From positions 1-57,580 of the forward strand of contig JAPOST010000145.1 of assembly GCA_026709535.1 (NCBI GenBank): 57,580 nucleotides of DNA. Direction: 5' to 3'. Below the pieces are notes generated by a model. That model did no database searches. It was not told where the DNA came from and saw nothing but the letters and a program-made list of their open reading frames with translations. A program made the position numbers and the translations under genes. Origin of the DNA: Rhodospirillaceae bacterium (GTDB taxonomy: Bacteria > Pseudomonadota > Alphaproteobacteria > Bin65). Of the stretch, positions 44,623-53,075 are shown piece after piece (the stretch's first letter is position 1; every line of letters begins with the position of its first letter).

Positions 44623-45851
44623 TGCCCGAGGCCATCGTCGCGCTTGGTGAAGGAAAACGGATCGTCGGACGCCTGCGCTTTGAGAGCGATGGGCGCCGCC
44701 AGCATTCGCAATTCGAATATGATGCGGACTGGCTCGCCGCCGAGGATTGCTTCGCGCTCGCACCGGGACTGCCGCTGCGCGAGGGAAGCCACTTTTCATC
44801 CGGGAAGGATGACAAGCGCTCGGCGTTGCCGGGATGCTTTGCCGATGCGGCGCCGGATTCCTGGGGACGCGCGCTGATGACCAAGGCCTTGGGCGGTGGT
44901 CTCAGCGAGTTTGATTATCTCGTCCTGTCAGATGACCGCACCCGGCAAGGGGCGCTGCGTTTCCTCAGCGAGGACATGGAGCCGCTGTCCGATCTCACGC
45001 CGCCCATCCCCCGGCTGGTCGAGCTTGAGCGCCTGCGCACGCTTGCGCAGCGCTTCGAGCAGGACCCGGGTGGCGCGGAAGAGGAAGCGCGTGACCTTGC
45101 CGGTGTCGCCGGATCGCTGGGTGGCGCACGACCGAAAGCCAACGTCGAAGGCGACGGACATCTCTGGATCGCCAAGTTCACGTCCGCACAGGACACCAAA
45201 CCGGTCGAGCGCGCCGAAGTGGCGACGCTGAAACTGGCGCGCATGTGCGGGCTACGCGTGGCCGAGGCCCGGCTTGAGCTGCGCGACAGCGACAGTCCCA
45301 TCGCGTTGATCCGCCGGTTCGACCGCCGCGGCGACACGCGCATTCCCTATATCTCGGCGCGCACCGCGCTCGACTGGCAGAGCGAGGAAGGCGGGTTCTA
45401 CACCGACATCGCCGATGTGATCCGCCAGATTTCGAGCAAGCCGGTCGAGGATCTGCATGAACTCTGGCGACGGATCGTCTTCACCATCCTTGTGTCAAAC
45501 AAGGACGATCACTTGAAGAACCACGGGTTCATCTATGCTGGTGGTGACCGGTGGCGCTTGTCACCGGCTTTCGACATAAATCCATCCCCCTCCCGGCATC
45601 GGGTGCTTGAGACAGGGATCATCCAGGGCGGATCGTTCGAGGCGTCGATGGAGATTGCACTTGAAGCAAGCGAGTTTTTTGACCTTGCACCCACCGATGC
45701 CAGGCAGCAGACATTTCAGATGGCCGAGACGCTCGCCAACAACTGGAAGCGAACCCTGCGAGATGAAGGCGCAACGCCGGACGATCTGCGGACCTACGTG
45801 GATGCGTTTGAGCATGTCGAGGCCGAGAAAGCGCTCAAATCAGGTGGCTAA
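44622..45851 (+). CDS. hipA: HipA-family serine/threonine kinase toxin
   Basis: A 409-residue HipA. The glycine-rich SLGGARPKANVEGDG forms the ATP-binding loop, then IAKFTSAQD and ERAEVATLKLARMCG. The catalytic loop VSNKDDHLKNHGF (about residues 290-302) and the metal-binding SPAFDINPSP are intact. HipA kinases phosphorylate translation factors such as glutamyl-tRNA synthetase and induce dormancy; the target here is unknown. The downstream HEPN-like gene begins inside its last codons. Confidence 0.92.
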   Translation: MPEAIVALGEGKRIVGRLRFESDGRRQHSQFEYDADWLAAEDCFALAPGLPLREGSHFSSGKDDKRSALPGCFADAAPDSWGRALMTKALGGGLSEFDYLVLSDDRTRQGALRFLSEDMEPLSDLTPPIPRLVELERLRTLAQRFEQDPGGAEEEARDLAGVAGSLGGARPKANVEGDGHLWIAKFTSAQDTKPVERAEVATLKLARMCGLRVAEARLELRDSDSPIALIRRFDRRGDTRIPYISARTALDWQSEEGGFYTDIADVIRQISSKPVEDLHELWRRIVFTILVSNKDDHLKNHGFIYAGGDRWRLSPAFDINPSPSRHRVLETGIIQGGSFEASMEIALEASEFFDLAPTDARQQTFQMAETLANNWKRTLRDEGATPDDLRTYVDAFEHVEAEKALKSGG

Positions 45852-46491
45852 GGCGAACCATAAACTTCTTGAGAGCTTGCAAACGCTGCAACGCGAGCCC
45901 TTCTTAAAGCTCTTCAACGAGCTTGGGAAGACCGACAAGCGGGTTGGGCTAGTATCGCTGCGGGCCCATCTAACCAGATTGGCCCGTCTTTTCGGGACGC
46001 TTGGCGCGACCACGGATGACGAACATTGGAGCGGTTGCTGGTCTAATATACACATGGCTGCAGCACTGCAGGGCGTGGAAATCGACACGGATATTCATGG
46101 GGATGCTATGTGGTGTGGCCCAGCCTCCGATTTCGAATCGGCCAAGAGCGAGGTTGTTGGTCGGTTTGTGGCGGGCCGTCTAACTTTTGAAATGGTTTTC
46201 CACGCATACGAGATCCTTGGTCAGTATTTGTGTAAGAAAACCAGATCTGCGACGTGTCAGGAGATTTCGAGACGCCTGATGGCAGATGAAAGGCGCCAGC
46301 CGCTTTCAGGCCTCCGATGCACAGCCATAGAGGCCATTCGGCATTTACCAGTAGCTTTCGATTCGGCAACGAACGACGCCCGACGTGCTATTGCCAAAGG
46401 CTCCTGGATTGGACTAGGGGCTGAGAATATTCGGCAGTTTCGAAATGCGCTCGTGCATGGAAAGCTCCAAGTGCCAGACCCATTGGATTAG
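45844..46491 (+). CDS. HEPN-like protein coupled to hipBA
   Basis: About 215 residues with a GTG start at 45844 that overlaps the hipA stop by 8 bases, so it is read from the hipBA message. Near the C-terminus FRNALVHGKL contains R-x4-H, the HEPN ribonuclease motif, preceded by predicted helices. No other domain is recognised. The open frame extends further upstream inside hipA, but that part is only hipA in another frame. A role as third partner of the toxin system is inferred from the coupling. Confidence 0.6.
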   Translation: MAKANHKLLESLQTLQREPFLKLFNELGKTDKRVGLVSLRAHLTRLARLFGTLGATTDDEHWSGCWSNIHMAAALQGVEIDTDIHGDAMWCGPASDFESAKSEVVGRFVAGRLTFEMVFHAYEILGQYLCKKTRSATCQEISRRLMADERRQPLSGLRCTAIEAIRHLPVAFDSATNDARRAIAKGSWIGLGAENIRQFRNALVHGKLQVPDPLD

Positions 46492-46983
46492 GGTAAGAAT
46501 GCGGAAGACCGCACCGCAGACGAGCAGTCCGAACTGTTCCGATGGCAGATCAGATTATGTCTGATGCTTATTCAGATTATGAGCTATCGAGCCGCCGGCT
46601 CGGTGATGGTGGACACGCCCAGCAACGAGTTTAGCGTCGAGGAACTCGCTTTCAGCTTGCACACGCAAAGTCGACATGTCGATGACGAAGACGATCCCGA
46701 CGAACCAAGTCTGGATGGCATTGAGGCAGCTCCCCGCTTTGACGGATGGTAGTCGTTTGGAACTGTTTGAAGATAGTCGCGAGTAGTTACTCTAAATCCT
46801 CGGCTCGCGTTGGTCGCCCGAATCTTGTTTTGATCCATGCAATAGACCCATCCCGCATTACTTGCAGTCAGTCATCAAGCCTCCAGGGCGCTTATTAATT
46901 CCTGCGTATTGAAGTTGAACAGGAACTGGGTGAATTAATATTCAGCCCATAATTTGGTCATTTTTCCAGGAAACCGTAAAAAT
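46492..46983. other. gap within the island
   Basis: About 490 bases, lower in GC than the surroundings at its right end. A 62-codon frame at 46564-46752 (acidic, no family match) could be a small gene, but there is no supporting signal. Confidence 0.35.
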
Positions 46984-47825
46984 CTACATCCTAATTTCGG
47001 AGTTGCACCGGCTTAGAGCTTGCTCGATTAGATTGACGGCATCTTTAATATCACTATCGGTTGTTTGCCGCCCGATGCTGAAGCGAATAGATGAGTTTGC
47101 CTGATCTCCAGTGAGACCGATCGCGCGCAATACGTGTGACGGTTCGGGAATTCCCGATGTACAAGCTGAACCGGTTGAGGCGGCAAGCTGGGGCTGCAGA
47201 AATTGCAGGATTTCCGCTGCTTCGAATCCATCGAACTGAACGTTGGCATTTCCTGGGTGACGACGACTAATTTCAGGACCATTGAGGTGAACCGGCCACG
47301 AGAGGTTATGCAATTGGTCCATAAAGTCTGAAGTTCGCCTTCTCAGCTCTCCGCGCTCACAGTCAGAACTGGTCAAGCTCACCAAGCTAACTGCTTCCGC
47401 CATTCCGACACAGAGAGGGACCGGAACCGTACCGGAGCGCAAGTTGCCTTGCTGGCCTCCACCATAAATATGTGGCTCGATATGAGTGTGCAAATCACGA
47501 CGGACATATAGCGCGCCAATACCTTTGGGACCGTAGATCTTATGTGCCGAGAGGCTTAGAAGATCTACAAGTGCACCGATCGCACTCATTGCGATGGCGC
47601 AGGGCGCTTGCGCGCCATCACAATGCAATAACGCACCGGACTTTCGAACAAGTTTTGAAATGGCTGGAATGTCCTGAATCGTACCGATCTCGTTGTTTAC
47701 CAAGGCAATAGAGACGAGCAGGACATCCTCTGACAGCTCCTTTTCAAGGATCGCAAGATCGACGAAACCCTGCGCGTCCACCGGAAGATATTGCACTTCA
47801 TATCCAAGTTGCTCTCCGAAGGCGG
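46984..47825 (-). pseudogene. 5'-truncated cysteine desulfurase (IscS/DndA-like)
   Basis: About 280 C-terminal residues of a cysteine desulfurase. ALVNNEIGTIQDI, the PLP-lysine site LSAHKIYGPKGIGALYV and the persulfide Cys region ASTGSACTSGIPEPSHVL are intact. Roughly the first 110 residues are missing: the gene is cut at the tRNA-derived repeat. An open frame continues through that repeat as MAHPRGFEPLASA, but this is merely the reverse strand of a tRNA. The relation to DndA or IscS cannot be settled. Confidence 0.7.
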
Positions 47826-47862
47826 AGGCCAGAGGTTCGAATCCTCTCGGGTGCGCCATTTT
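47811..47862 (+). repeat. attR-like repeat (diverged tRNA-Arg 3' half)
   Basis: Right copy of the tRNA-Arg repeat: CTCCGAA anticodon loop, AGAGGTTCGAATCCTCT T-arm, then CGGGTGCGCCATTTT. It has no 5' half and cannot be a tRNA. The T-stem outer pair is G-C instead of C-G, a compensating change. Confidence 0.75.
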
Positions 47863-47879
47863 CTGATAGTTTTCAGATG

Positions 47880-48032
47880 CTTAAAAGGTTTGAGCAAGTC
47901 ATATTGACCAAAGGTGGTGTCTTTAAACTCGTCAAGAAAGACGAAGGAACAGGTCGCTTGCAGGCCAGCGACCAGGCGCGGATCATGCGATAGAACGCAG
48001 TTTGAGAGCCGATTGATCATCGGAAAGGTCAA
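47880..48032 (-). pseudogene. UvrD/RecB-like helicase fragment
   Basis: About 50 residues read LTFPMINRLSNCVLSHDPRL and then FVFLDEFKDTTFGQYDLLKP. The latter is the Walker-B region of UvrD-type helicases (usually FLDEFQDTT). No start or remaining helicase sequence is nearby; the fragment is cut off next to the tRNA-derived repeat. It is a relic of a second accessory element stacked at the same site. Confidence 0.6.
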
Positions 48033-48239
48033 CTGGGCTGGCTCTTTATCCTGACAAGACCTCTGCATGATTGAAAGGCATGATTCGGTCCGGTCCCCGA
48101 CCGTGGTGTGGTTCGGCAGGTTTCGGGGGATGTGTCCCGGTGGATATGTCTTTGCGGGACGCGTCGGCCCGGAGCGGGGCTGACGCCGTTCCGGGCAGGA
48201 TCGATGGGTTGACGGACCGGCGGTCGTTTTCGCTGATCC

Positions 48240-48535
48240 CGGGGCGTTCGGGGCCTCAGGGCGACGATCCCCGGTTCCGTTCAAGGGCCTGCCGGTCGGT
48301 CAGCGGCACGGGCTGAGCGACCCGCAACGGGAGCGTGCGTTGAAGGTGCGTCTGGATTTCATGCCGTTCGGCGGGCGCGACCTGTACGCGCGGGTGAAGG
48401 GCAGCGTGTCCGACGCGCGTCCGGGCGAGGTCTGTCGCCGGATCGAGGGTCGAAGCGGCGATCGTCGATGCCGCGCGCCCGCCGCTTCCTGATGCGCAGG
48501 CTCGTACGAGGGACAAGTGCTTGATTCATGAAAAC
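48240..48535 (+). pseudogene. IS5-like transposase remnant 1
   Basis: Broken frames give HGLSDPQRERALKVRLDFM, resembling the N-terminal region of IS5-type transposases, then skip to ARRFLMRRL at the C-terminal end. The last about 50 bases (CGCTTCCTGATGCGCAGG to GATTCATG) are similar to the end of the remnant at 56195-56715. Confidence 0.4.
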
Positions 48536-48585
48536 ATGACGATATCGGGACTTGTGATTCAGGCTCTGAGCAACGCCGCCGCCAG

Positions 48586-48638
48586 CCCCCTCGGGGGTAT
48601 TATTGGGTGCCGATCAGCAGCGGGCCAGCATGGCCCGC
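48586..48638. repeat. two adjacent perfect hairpins
   Basis: CCCCC-TC-GGGGG (48586-48597) is followed by GCGGGCCA-GCA-TGGCCCGC (48620-48638), an 8-bp stem with a 3-base loop. No T-run follows either, so an ordinary terminator is not supported. They lie between the IS remnant and the Fic gene. Confidence 0.4.
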
Positions 48639-48815
48639 TCGCGCTGTCGCCTCGTGTGGCAGCATGAATTGAAATGTGATCCCGATACGTTGGCTTAATG
48701 GCAATTGGGCAATCTTTCTGCATGCATGAGGAAAAATTAGCGGTCTGGTGCGACAAGAACATGATGGATATGAACCAAGTAGTCCATCCGAACGGCTCAT
48801 GTTTTTCTATTTTCT

Positions 48816-48842
48816 GAGCCGAATGCATGTCATATTCGGCTC
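48816..48842. promoter_or_regulatory. palindrome abutting the Fic start codon
   Basis: GAGCCGAAT (48816-48824) and ATTCGGCTC (48834-48842) are perfect inverted repeats spaced 9 bases, and the outer T/A pair extends them into the ATG at 48843. A related half-site CGGCTCATG lies at 48794-48802. The arrangement suggests an operator for autorepression by the Fic protein, which has a C-terminal winged helix. Confidence 0.5.
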
Positions 48843-49955
48843 ATGACTTATTTTTGGCAAACCGATAGCTGGCCTGACTTCACATATAAACTGGACGCTT
48901 CATGCGAAAAATATCTCTATGCGTTCGCCCGGAGTGCTGGATATGTGGGCGGGCTCATCGAAGGTCTGGAGCGCAGAGATCAAACTGAAATGCATCTCCA
49001 ACTGATGGTCGCCGAAGCGATCAAGACTTCAGAGATCGAGGGCGAGTATCTAAACCGAGATGATGTCATCTCATCCGTCCGCAATAATTTGGGGTTGAGT
49101 GCGGCCCCTGTGACTATTGGTGATAAACGCGCTGAAGGTGTCGCAGAATTGATGATAGCAGTACGCAATGGGTATGAAACGCGTCTCAGTGAAGCGATCC
49201 TGTTTGACTGGCATTCAAAATTGCTGGGTTGGGACCGGCGTGCGAAGGTAGGCTGCTGGCGTACCCATGAAGAGCCGATGCAGGTCATTTCAGGCCCTGT
49301 CGGAAAGGAGACGGTTCACTTCGAAGCGCCGCCGTCAGAGCGCGTTCCAAGCGAAATGAAGCGTTTCATCAGGTGGTTTAATGCAACGATGCCGGGCGAG
49401 GCAATCGAGATTGACAAACCGCCAATTCGTGCTGCGCTCGTGCATCTTTACTTTGAAAGCATCCATCCCTTTGATGACGGCAATGGGCGGATTGGGCGTG
49501 CGATTTCAGAAAAAACATTATCACAGGGGCTTGGCAGGCCGGTGGTCATGAGTCTGTCAGCTGCCATTGAGGCCGACAGAAAATCATATTACGAAGAACT
49601 CAAATTAGCTCAGCGCAAGCGTGATATCAGCGCTTGGGTCTCGTTCTTCTTGCGTTTGTGCGTGGACGCGCAAGTCCAAGCCGGAGAGCAGATTCGTTTC
49701 ACGCTGCAAAAAGCAAGGCTGTTTGACTGCTTCGAGGATCGGATGAATGAGCGACAGATCCGAGTTGTCCGGCGCATGTTCGAGGAAGGCCCTGATGGTT
49801 TTGAGGGCGGCATGAGTGCCAGAAAGTATGTGTCGATTACCAAGGCATCGAAGGCGACGGCAACGCGCGACCTGCAAGGCTTGTTGGAGATGGGCGTGTT
49901 TCGATCCGAAGGTGGCGGGCGCAGTACGCGCTACGCGCTGGCACTGGATGAATAG
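48843..49955 (+). CDS. Fic family AMP-transferase with C-terminal winged helix
   Basis: A 370-residue Fic protein. The catalytic motif HPFDDGNGRIGR starts at H208. The N-terminal helix has the autoinhibitory T62-x3-E66-G67 (TSEIEG), so activity is probably self-restrained. The C-terminus (about 315-370) is a winged helix: SARKYVSITKASKATATRDL and GVFRSEGGGRSTRYAL. Fic enzymes transfer AMP to hydroxyl side chains of proteins. The palindrome ending in the start codon suggests autoregulation. Confidence 0.92.
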   Translation: MTYFWQTDSWPDFTYKLDASCEKYLYAFARSAGYVGGLIEGLERRDQTEMHLQLMVAEAIKTSEIEGEYLNRDDVISSVRNNLGLSAAPVTIGDKRAEGVAELMIAVRNGYETRLSEAILFDWHSKLLGWDRRAKVGCWRTHEEPMQVISGPVGKETVHFEAPPSERVPSEMKRFIRWFNATMPGEAIEIDKPPIRAALVHLYFESIHPFDDGNGRIGRAISEKTLSQGLGRPVVMSLSAAIEADRKSYYEELKLAQRKRDISAWVSFFLRLCVDAQVQAGEQIRFTLQKARLFDCFEDRMNERQIRVVRRMFEEGPDGFEGGMSARKYVSITKASKATATRDLQGLLEMGVFRSEGGGRSTRYALALDE

Positions 49956-50777
49956 TCACGTGTTCGATGACTTGTCGAACCATGCCGAAGCGTTCAATCA
50001 ATGACCGAAAACGCGATGCCACGCGTGTGGCGCGACAAGACTCATGAGGGTCAGTCACACTGTTGGCAAGAATGACCAGAAGCATCCAGGGTAAGCGGAC
50101 TCCCTTCGGGAGTATCGCGTACAGAACAGGAACTTAACTGCGCGTTCCCGTGGGAGAGTAGTTCGAGCAGACGGTTCGAGCTGTGCCTATCCGGTTGTCA
50201 CATACACCCACTAGGGATAGTTCATGAACGGCATCAATCATCGGGTTGGCACCCAACATCTGGTAGCTGTGTGCGCTGACCGGATAGGCACGGCTTGAGT
50301 TTTCTCCGCTTGGGTGCGCCAATGCAAAAAAGCCATTGGGAGGCCCCCTCAAGTGTCCTTATCTTGTAGCATGAAGAACTCGACAGTGTTAACATTGGGG
50401 CTTAAACGAATGATTGACAGAAAGGGACATATCGCTGGCGCAGGCGGTGCCGTCAAACACAGGAATGGTGGTTGAGCAAGCCGCCAAACCCGCAAATCGA
50501 TACCCCCGACAATCATTCTTTATGGTCCCTTGGCATTGGATATCTGGCGCAATGAATGTCTTGGTAATCGAAGGTGCCGCGCAAGCACTCTCCCTTGGCA
50601 GAAATAGCACAGATGACCTCTGCAGTTGTTGCTAGCTACCTCCTGCACCGCCAAGGCTCGGAGCGGTTTTCTTTCGGAGCAGGCGATTTCTTGGTGGTCA
50701 ACAGCCTGACGACCCCATCGGTCTTCTACGGGCAGCCAGTCCCCGACGAGTTTGCGGATTCGCGGAACGATTGAGCC
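49956..50777. other. gap upstream of the BVMO gene
   Basis: About 820 bases with no recognisable gene. A frame at 50574-50774 ends one codon before the BVMO start and in the same frame, but lacks family resemblance. A long inverted repeat is at 50179-50295. Confidence 0.4.
50179..50295. repeat. 17-bp inverted repeat enclosing hairpins
   Basis: AGCTGTGCCTATCCGGT (50179-50195) pairs with ACCGGATAGGCACGGCT (50279-50295); 13 bp are perfect and one pair is G-T. Inside lie the palindrome GTTCATGAAC (50220-50229) and GTTGG-CAC-CCAAC (50245-50257). It could be a structured RNA or the end of a lost element. No open frame of substance crosses it. Confidence 0.45.
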
Positions 50778-52403
50778 ATGACGACCTCGGCCACCGATAG
50801 CGAACCACTCCTCGATGTCCTGATCGTCGGTGCCGGTTTCGGCGGTATGTACATGCTCTATCGGTTGCGCGCGGCGGGCTTCCGCGTAGGCGCGTTCGAA
50901 CGTGGAGGCGATGTCGGTGGCACCTGGTATTGGAATCGATATCCCGGAGCGCGCTGTGACGTCGAAAGCATGTCGTATTCCTACGCGTTCGACGAAGCCC
51001 TGCAGCAGGAATGGAAATGGACTGAACGCTATGCTGCTCAGCCGGAAATCCTGAAATACGCCAGCCATGTGGCGGACCGCTTCAATTTACGTGTGAACAT
51101 GGAGTTCAATATCGATGTGGTGGGCACAGATTGGGATGACGATGCCAATTTCTGGCGTGTTCGCCTGAAAGGAACAGACGGAGAAGCCCGTACCGTGACG
51201 GCACGCCATGTCGTGATGGCAACCGGCTGCCTGTCCACTGCCAACCTGCCGGACATCCCCGGCCGAGATACTTTCCAGGGCTCAACCTATCATACCGGCC
51301 GCTGGCCGCATCAAGGCGTGGACTTCACCGGGCAACGCGTTGCAGTGATCGGGACCGGTTCATCCGCGATCCAGTCCATCCCGATCATTGCGGAGCAGGC
51401 CGCTGAACTGATTGTGCTCCAGCGGACCCCAAACTACGCTGTCCCGGCCCACAACGCGCCGCTTGATCCCGACAAGATCGCGGCCATCAAGGCAAACTAC
51501 GGCACCTTCCGGCAGATCGCGCAGTCCCGGATTACCTGCGTCGTTTTCGATCTGCCGCGCCCCTCTGCCCTGCTGGATACGCCGGCAGAACGTGCGGCAG
51601 AGTTCGAGCGACGCTGGCAGACGGGCGGGCTGGGTTTCATGGGCGCGTATGCAGACCTGCTGCGCAACCGGACTTCGAACCGGCACGCCGCCGATTTTGT
51701 CCGCAGCAAGATCCGCCAGATCGTAAATGATCCAGAGACAGCGAAGAAACTCTCTCCTGAAAACGAAATCGGTTGCAAGCGGTTGTGCGTCGACACCGGC
51801 TATTACGCCACCTACAACCGATCAAACGTGCGTCTGATTGACCTGATGGACACCCCGATCCGGAAGATCGTGACGACCGGAATTGAACTTGAGGGTGCTG
51901 AACTGATCGAAGTGGACGCCATCGTCTTTGCCACCGGATTCGACGCCATGACCGGTACGCTGACAAGGATCGATATTCGTGGCCGCGGCGGTCTGGCGTT
52001 AAGGGAAGTCTGGGAGGCTGGCCCGCGCACGTATCTGGGTCTCTCCGTGGCCGGGTTTCCGAACCTTTTCGTCATCACCGGGCCGGGCAGCCCGTCGGTC
52101 TTGACCAACATGATTTCCGCCATAGAACAGCATGTCGAGTGGATCACGGATTGTCTGGTGACCTTGCGCGATCAGGACAGGACCGTGATGGAAGCGGACC
52201 TGACAGCTCAGAATGACTGGGTCGAGCATGTCAATTTGACGGCCGAAAACAACCTGCGCTCCCATTGTTCCAGCTGGTACATCGGCGCGAATATCGAGGG
52301 AAAACCCAGGACATTCATGCCTTACATTGGCGGCTACCCCGCCTATCGCGCCAAGTGCGACGACGTGGCGGCGCGGGGCTATGAAGGATTTACGACGACC
52401 TGA
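50778..52403 (+). CDS. FAD-dependent Baeyer-Villiger monooxygenase
   Basis: A 541-residue class B flavoprotein. N-terminal FAD-binding VGAGFGGMYMLYRLR, the BVMO fingerprint FQGSTYHTGRWP (about residues 166-177), the NADPH-binding VIGTGSSAIQSIPIIA and the conserved DAIVFATGFDAMTG are present. It inserts oxygen next to a ketone to give an ester or lactone; cyclohexanone/cyclopentanone-type sequences are closest in pattern. It lies about 12 kb from the hydroquinone operon, so a link via 4-hydroxyacetophenone is only a possibility. Confidence 0.9.
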   Translation: MTTSATDSEPLLDVLIVGAGFGGMYMLYRLRAAGFRVGAFERGGDVGGTWYWNRYPGARCDVESMSYSYAFDEALQQEWKWTERYAAQPEILKYASHVADRFNLRVNMEFNIDVVGTDWDDDANFWRVRLKGTDGEARTVTARHVVMATGCLSTANLPDIPGRDTFQGSTYHTGRWPHQGVDFTGQRVAVIGTGSSAIQSIPIIAEQAAELIVLQRTPNYAVPAHNAPLDPDKIAAIKANYGTFRQIAQSRITCVVFDLPRPSALLDTPAERAAEFERRWQTGGLGFMGAYADLLRNRTSNRHAADFVRSKIRQIVNDPETAKKLSPENEIGCKRLCVDTGYYATYNRSNVRLIDLMDTPIRKIVTTGIELEGAELIEVDAIVFATGFDAMTGTLTRIDIRGRGGLALREVWEAGPRTYLGLSVAGFPNLFVITGPGSPSVLTNMISAIEQHVEWITDCLVTLRDQDRTVMEADLTAQNDWVEHVNLTAENNLRSHCSSWYIGANIEGKPRTFMPYIGGYPAYRAKCDDVAARGYEGFTTT

Positions 52404-52517
52404 ACCCTTGCTCGGTCGTCTTGCGGAAAGGCTTGCGAAGCGAGGGGCGGCGCCGAAGGCAGAACCGCGAGCACGGCGCTTTCGGTCTGTCGCCGCAAGT
52501 CGGAACACTCCCAAGCA

Positions 52518-53042
52518 TCACGCCAGCGGCGCAGCTTGGGAAAGAGCTTCCAGATCATCATCTGTCAGATTGCTTGGGACAATCGTGACGGGAACGCTCA
52601 GTCGGCTGTGCAGCTTGCCGGTCAAGGCGGAAATAAGCGGCCCGGGATTCCGCCCGCCGGTACCCGCGGCCAATACCAGAATGGAAATGGATGGCTCTTC
52701 TTCCAGCAGCTTCAGCAAAGCGTCTCGCGCCGCGCCGTTTCTGATGTAGAGGACCGGCGGCTGGCCGGTCACTTCCTTGACCGCTTCGGCATGGCGCGAC
52801 AGCAGGGCCTCGGCCTCCTCTCGCTGTTCTGTCTCAAGCAGGTCGTCAACGGCAGCCCAGTGACCGAAATCTTCCCGCTCGACCGCCGCGAAGAGCGCAA
52901 CCCGCCCGCCGGTCGCTCGAGCGCGCAAGCTTGCGTAGCGCAGCGCCACCGGCATCTCGTCCGAATCGTCCACGACGACCAGAAAAATACGTTCCGTCTG
53001 CCGACGACGTTCCTTGTCAGGTTTTTGATCCAGCAGTGCCAC
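52518..53042 (-). CDS. universal stress protein (UspA family)
   Basis: A 174-residue UspA-fold protein. It has FLVVVDDSDEMPVALRYAS at the N-terminus and the ATP-binding glycine-rich end LAAGTGGRNPGPLISALTGK followed by SVPVTIVP. It is convergent with the BVMO gene. It could be in one transcription unit with TIGR02186 and TauE, 33 bases upstream of it. Confidence 0.88.
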   Translation of the reverse strand: MALLDQKPDKERRRQTERIFLVVVDDSDEMPVALRYASLRARATGGRVALFAAVEREDFGHWAAVDDLLETEQREEAEALLSRHAEAVKEVTGQPPVLYIRNGAARDALLKLLEEEPSISILVLAAGTGGRNPGPLISALTGKLHSRLSVPVTIVPSNLTDDDLEALSQAAPLA

Positions 53043-53075
53043 GCCAGTCTCCGAGGCTGTTTGCGTCGGTTGGAA

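Larger units (their letters stand above)
41543..47862. mobile_element. 6.3-kb genomic island at tRNA-Arg
   Basis: DNA between the tRNA-Arg 3' end and the diverged repeat of that end at 47811-47862. The contents are accessory: an AraC regulator, a DUF932-AraC chimera, hipBA with a HEPN-like gene, and a truncated cysteine desulfurase. No integrase, relaxase or replication gene is present, so the element is a remnant or was mobilised in trans. The two tRNA copies differ by compensating changes in the T-stem, so the right copy came from another tRNA-Arg lineage carried by an element. Confidence 0.7.

Noticed and set aside
46564-46752. Small acidic protein in the island
   Set aside because: Could be real but has no promoter, ribosome-binding site or family support.
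48586-48638. Rho-independent terminator pair
   Set aside because: Strong hairpins but no following T-run.
50179-50295. Integron attC site
   Set aside because: The inverted repeat lacks paired RYYYAAC and GTTRRRY ends, and no integrase or cassette array is present.
50312-50321. Third copy of the tRNA-Arg end (GGGTGCGCCA)
   Set aside because: Only 10 bases match; the preceding bases do not resemble the T-arm, so chance is likely.
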